A DNA stretch of 64,000 nucleotides, from NCBI RefSeq assembly GCF_000172175.1, contig NZ_ABJL02000008.1, positions 1,612,001 to 1,676,000 on the forward strand, written 5' to 3'. Below the pieces are notes generated by a model. The model was given only the letters and a program-made list of their open reading frames with translations. It was not told where the DNA came from and searched no databases. Both the position numbers and the translations under genes were made by a program. Numbering within the stretch: position 1 is the first letter of the stretch; each line of letters opens with the position of its first letter. Shown piece after piece: positions 61,667 to 64,000 of the stretch. The stretch is from Bacteroides intestinalis DSM 17393 (GTDB lineage Bacteria > Bacteroidota > Bacteroidia > Bacteroidales > Bacteroidaceae).

Positions 61667-62992
61667 TTACATCAAATTACTAGCTAATTCACTTAGTTGA
61701 CTACGCTCTCCTTTTAACAAATTCACATGAGCAAAAAGGTTCTGATCTTTCATACGATCAATCATGTAAACCAAGCCATTGGACTGACTGTCCAGATACG
61801 GTTGGTCTATCTGCTGAATATCACCGGTAAACACCATTTTGGTTCCTTCGCCAGCACGGGTGATAATAGTTTTTATTTCATGTGGAGTCAAGTTTTGTGC
61901 TTCATCAATGATGCAATAAGTTTCACTCAAACTACGTCCGCGAATGAAAGCTAACGCCTCGATTACCAGCTGCTCGCTTTTCTGCATATCTTCCAAACGT
62001 TTTACTTCAGTAGAATTAGAAGCAAACTGACGCTTAATGACATTCAGATTATCGAACAAGGGCTGCATGTAAGGTGCCACTTTCTCTTTTGCATCACCCG
62101 GTAGGAAGCCAATGTCTTTATTGGATAGAGCAACAATCGGACGTGCCAGCAGAATCTGTTTATAATCATTCATCTGACTAAGGGCAGCTGCTAAAGCTAG
62201 CAGAGTCTTTCCTGTACCAGCTTTACCCGTCAGAGCAACCAACTTAATATTAGGATCAGTCAACACTTCGAAAGCAAAACTTTGTTCAGCATTTCTGGGT
62301 TCAATACCATAATTCTTTGTTTTATTTACCCGGCAGATTGTATGTGTAAAAGGATTGTAACGTGCAAGAACACTATTCCTGTCACTCTTCAGGATAAAAC
62401 ATTCATTCGGGTGAATAATATCTTTGAAATCAAACTCACTGATATCCAGTCCTTCTCTGGAAGAATAAATTCGGTCTATTAAAGCAGGATCAATTCCTTC
62501 GAATACCTCATTTGACTTTTCAAATATATCCACATTTATCACCTTGTCGTTGATATAATCTTCACAAAGCAGACCTATGGAACGTGCTTTCATCCGGAGG
62601 TTCACATCCTTAGTCACCAGGATGGTTTTCATGTCCTTCTTCTGGCGCGTCAGCCAGTCCACTACAGCCAGAATCTTATGATCGGGAATACGCTCGGGGA
62701 ATGAATCGAACACATCCGGAGCATCCACCGAACCGGCTATCACAAATAAACTTCCCAGACCTTCGCCCAGAGAGGCACCTTTATTGAAAAGATTGTCATC
62801 GGTAACTAAATCGAGTTCACGGAGAAATTCACGGGCATTGAAGTTAATCTGTTCATTCCCTTTCTTGAATTTGTCCAATTCTTCAAGAACTACGATGGGA
62901 AGATAAATGTCGTTCTCTTGGAAATTCTTAAGACAGTTATAGTCGTGAAGGATTACATTCGTATCAATCACAAAATTTTTCTTTGTTCCCAT
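61667..62992 (-). CDS. PIN-PhoH family RNA-targeting ATPase
   Basis: 441 residues. The N-terminal PIN nuclease-like domain shows KNFVIDTNVILHD (first acidic residue D10), VVLEELDKFKK and ILVTKDVNLRMKA. The C-terminal PhoH ATPase shows Walker A in LTGKAGTGKTLLALAAAL, Walker B in YCIIDEAQNLTPHEIKT, and TGDIQQIDQPYLD. PhoH2-type proteins unwind and cleave RNA in the cytoplasm. Not linked to phosphate control here despite the name. Confidence 0.92.
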   Translation of the reverse strand: MGTKKNFVIDTNVILHDYNCLKNFQENDIYLPIVVLEELDKFKKGNEQINFNAREFLRELDLVTDDNLFNKGASLGEGLGSLFVIAGSVDAPDVFDSFPERIPDHKILAVVDWLTRQKKDMKTILVTKDVNLRMKARSIGLLCEDYINDKVINVDIFEKSNEVFEGIDPALIDRIYSSREGLDISEFDFKDIIHPNECFILKSDRNSVLARYNPFTHTICRVNKTKNYGIEPRNAEQSFAFEVLTDPNIKLVALTGKAGTGKTLLALAAALSQMNDYKQILLARPIVALSNKDIGFLPGDAKEKVAPYMQPLFDNLNVIKRQFASNSTEVKRLEDMQKSEQLVIEALAFIRGRSLSETYCIIDEAQNLTPHEIKTIITRAGEGTKMVFTGDIQQIDQPYLDSQSNGLVYMIDRMKDQNLFAHVNLLKGERSQLSELASNLM

Positions 62993-63061
62993 ACTCTTTT
63001 AGATTTAAATTGTTGATATATTTGCCTCCAAGCGAAGATAAGCTACACATCGACATAAAAA

Positions 63062-63106
63062 ATGAACAAGTTCATTTTATTCTGCTCTCAGTTTGCATTA
63101 TCTTTG
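63062..63106 (+). promoter_or_regulatory. Palindromic-family promoter of folC
   Basis: Palindrome ATGAACAAGTTCAT (63062-63075), then TTTATTCTGCTCTCA, then GTTTGCATTATCTTTG ending at 63106. The folC start is 63 bp further on. Confidence 0.7.
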
Positions 63107-63169
63107 CAGCTTCTAAGATAGGAATTAAAAAGAGAGAATGGCTTGCTTTCTCGTTAAATATTTTAAAAG

Positions 63170-64000
63170 ATGGATTATCAGAACACTTTATTATACTTAT
63201 ATAACAGTGTCCCCATGTTTCAACAGGTGGGAAGTTCAGCATATAAGGAAGGTTTAGAGAATACACTGGCACTGGACGAACACTTCGGACATCCGCACCG
63301 GAACTTCCACAGCATCCATGTAGGGGGAACTAATGGAAAAGGCTCATGTTCGCACACGCTTGCTGCCATTTTGCAGGAAGCAGGATATCGGGTAGGACTT
63401 TACACTTCTCCACACCTTGTAGACTTCCGCGAGCGTATTCGGGTGAATGGACAATCCATCCCGAAAGAGTATGTAGTCCGATTTGTAGAAAAAGAACGAA
63501 ATTTCTTTGAACCTCTACATCCCTCTTTCTTTGAATTGACTACTGCCATGGCATTCCGTTATTTCGCCAATGAACATGTAGATGTAGCAGTTATTGAAGT
63601 AGGACTGGGTGGAAGACTGGATTGTACCAATATTATACATCCTGATTTATGTATTATCACCAATATAAGTTTCGATCATACCCAGTTCCTCGGTAATACA
63701 TTAGAGAAGATAGCAAGCGAAAAAGCCGGTATTATCAAAAGCGGAATACCCGTTGTGATCGGAGAAACTACTCCCGAAACAAAACCTGTATTTACAAAAA
63801 AGGCTCGCGAAGTGGATGCGCCCATTTTCTTTGCAGAAGAAAACCAAAAAGATGAATACCCCGGATTGGAATGTGAACTGAAAGGATTATACCAAACTAA
63901 GAATACCCATACTTTACTCACAGCCATCGCACAGCTACAACAAGCCGGATACAATCTGAGTGAGCAAGCTGTCCGTAGTGGTTTTGCCCATGTCTGTGAA
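63170..64000 (+). CDS. folC: Folylpolyglutamate synthase / dihydrofolate synthase, C-terminus beyond window
   Basis: 277 residues are visible from the ATG at 63170 to the window end, with no stop. Mur-ligase features are IHVGGTNGKGSCSHTLAAIL (ATP loop), VGLYTSPHLVDFRERI (substrate loop), VAVIEVGLGGRLDCTN and ITNISFDHTQFLGNTLEKIA. It adds glutamate to dihydropteroate and to reduced folates in the cytoplasm. Promoter of the palindromic family directly upstream. Confidence 0.95.
   Translation, partial: MDYQNTLLYLYNSVPMFQQVGSSAYKEGLENTLALDEHFGHPHRNFHSIHVGGTNGKGSCSHTLAAILQEAGYRVGLYTSPHLVDFRERIRVNGQSIPKEYVVRFVEKERNFFEPLHPSFFELTTAMAFRYFANEHVDVAVIEVGLGGRLDCTNIIHPDLCIITNISFDHTQFLGNTLEKIASEKAGIIKSGIPVVIGETTPETKPVFTKKAREVDAPIFFAEENQKDEYPGLECELKGLYQTKNTHTLLTAIAQLQQAGYNLSEQAVRSGFAHVCE

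Overview
The window is a stretch of a Bacteroides chromosome. The evidence is consistent across it: promoters of the TAnnTTTG type, a 286-residue primary sigma factor lacking region 1.1, a bifunctional Fkp fucose-salvage enzyme, a UpxY/NusG-like antiterminator, an Mpi-like serine recombinase, several Bacteroidota-only DUFs, and an integrated element whose integrase and excision genes resemble those of CTnDOT.

Layout. 1-13.6 kb is core chromosome: an ECF sigma factor with a membrane partner, two tandem paralogous one-TM proteins, nadC with a DUF4783 partner, rlmH, fkp, a UpxY-like gene, a four-domain sulfur/redox protein with a MarR regulator, and a secreted clostripain-like lipoprotein. About 13.6-35.2 kb is a GC-richer mobile element remnant: a CTnDOT-like tyrosine integrase, small excisionase-type HTH proteins, a DUF4099/DUF3945 protein, a topoisomerase III gene split by a complete group II intron, a DUF1896 gene and a giant N6-methylase/helicase gene broken by a one-base frameshift exactly at Walker A. 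No relaxase or transfer genes are present. The distal part carries a 5'-truncated BpsA-SpeD polyamine fusion gene, an IS21-family insertion and a small gene behind a strongly structured leader.

From 35.4 kb the core chromosome resumes: rpoD, htrA, a muropeptide-processing operon (transglutaminase, dipeptide epimerase, NlpC/P60), RNase P RNA, a YihY-family membrane protein, nitroreductase and riboflavin synthase, the divergent pst/phoU phosphate system, glnS, a TPR protein, a DUF368 lipid-carrier transporter, tpx, an HdeD-like protein, the Mpi-like recombinase, a DUF4494-YggS-DHOD-like cluster, a WbpM-type dehydratase, a PIN-PhoH protein and the start of folC.

The most unusual signals are non-coding. 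Three intergenic loci hold tandem arrays with an exact 22-bp period, each unit a roughly 15-bp dyad plus a 7-bp spacer, with a locus-specific sequence. Four promoters share about 45 bp including a palindrome upstream of the -7 box. Paired 7-4-7 direct repeats sit between pstS and pstC. A nested-helix leader with a competing pairing that ends in a T run precedes the small gene at 34.6 kb.
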